From Anaerolineae bacterium (GTDB lineage Bacteria; Chloroflexota; Anaerolineae; Aggregatilineales; UBA2796), in the NCBI GenBank assembly GCA_020851855.1, contig JADZBY010000502.1, positions 1 through 5,934 of the forward strand: a stretch of 5,934 nucleotides of DNA, given 5' to 3'. Positions 5,603 to 5,934 of the stretch are shown piece after piece. Each line of letters begins with the position of its first letter. The stretch's first letter is position 1. The notes under the pieces were generated by a model, which worked only from the letters and a program-made list of their open reading frames with translations, did not search any database and was not told where the DNA came from. The translations under genes were made by a program, and so were the position numbers.

Positions 5603-5934
5603 ATGTCGGTCCTTGATCGCCAGGAATCGCCTTATAACCAGCCGCGCATTCTCCGCGTGGACGCGAACGCTTCCGAGCGCCCCGTTGAGATCGAGAAAGT
5701 GCTGAAAGCGCTTGCCTCGGACAAACGGATCGCCATTCTCCGCTACTTGAGTCACCGCGTCAGCAGCATCACCGAGCTTGCCGAAGCGACGGACATGCCC
5801 GCCTCGACGGCCACCATGCACATCAACATCCTGGAAGAAGCCGGTCTGGTGCACACTGAGCTGAAACCGGCCTCGCGCGGGCTGCAAAAAGTGTGCTCGC
5901 GCATGTACGACCACGTCGAGATCGTGCTGCCCAA
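5603..5934 (+). CDS. ArsR-like winged-helix transcriptional regulator (COG4189-like), 5' part
   Basis: The frame is open from ATG 5603 to the window edge, giving 110 residues; an in-frame TGA at 5594-5596 makes this the first ATG. Residues 28-90 form an ArsR-type winged helix: EIEKVLKALASDKRIAILRYL (helices 1-2), SSITELAEATDMP (helix 2-turn), ASTATMHINILEEAGLV (recognition helix and wing approach). SRGLQKVCSRMYDHVEIVLP follows at 91-110, a block typical of COG4189-type regulators, which carry an effector domain after the HTH; from memory, these often sit by carbohydrate-use genes. No CxC metal-binding motif of the classical ArsR/SmtB metal sensors is seen in the recognition-helix region, so a metal sensor is unlikely. 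It is divergent from the GH2 gene with a strong promoter and a candidate operator between them, so it probably regulates itself and the glycosidase, responding to a sugar or derivative. Upstream GTGAG is only a weak ribosome site. Confidence 0.82.
   Translation, partial: MSVLDRQESPYNQPRILRVDANASERPVEIEKVLKALASDKRIAILRYLSHRVSSITELAEATDMPASTATMHINILEEAGLVHTELKPASRGLQKVCSRMYDHVEIVLP

Overview
GC-rich (roughly 60-65% by eye) bacterial DNA carrying five protein-coding genes on both strands, two of them clear orthodox enzymes, plus intergenic gaps filled with palindromic repeats. The combination points to the Chloroflexota (Anaerolineae-like or a relative), but this is inference from gene content and repeat style, not from a marker gene: long GC-rich inverted repeats with CCTCACCCCC ends, a CoxS-type iron-sulfur subunit, a GHMP sugar kinase, a GH2 glycosidase of the 'NYW..TNLTAPS' type, and an ArsR-like sugar regulator. 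No tRNA, rRNA, CRISPR array or transposase gene was seen.

Layout. 1-145 (+): last 47 codons of a [2Fe-2S] subunit of a molybdenum hydroxylase (CoxS/XdhC type). 146-530: non-coding, nearly all inverted repeats (a degenerate repeat cluster at 151-283 and a full MITE-like element at 303-434). 531-1592 (+): GHMP-family sugar kinase (HddA/L-fucokinase-like). 1595-1993 (+): DUF952 protein, two bases after the kinase and very probably co-transcribed. 1971-3251 (-): 426-residue coiled-coil protein of unknown function, converging on and overlapping the DUF952 gene by 23 bp. 3252-3640: non-coding, with a second, inverted copy of the MITE-like element nested in a second repeat. 3641-5497 (-): glycoside hydrolase family 2. 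5498-5602: AT-richer divergent promoter region with a strong sigma70-type promoter and an overlapping 6+9+6 inverted repeat. 5603-end (+): start of an ArsR-like winged-helix regulator, cut by the window edge.

How the parts may work together. The clearest regulatory story is at the right end: the regulator and the GH2 gene are divergent, and a perfect ACATGA-N9-TCATGT inverted repeat lies over the regulator's -35/-10 region, a natural place for the regulator to control itself and the glycosidase. The kinase/DUF952 pair may form a small operon; the kinase's sugar substrate cannot be fixed from the window. I do not see evidence for a novel multi-gene defence or mobile system. The most unusual items are the nested inverted repeats, the uncharacterised coiled-coil protein with a tryptophan-rich block, and the regulator/GH2 control region.
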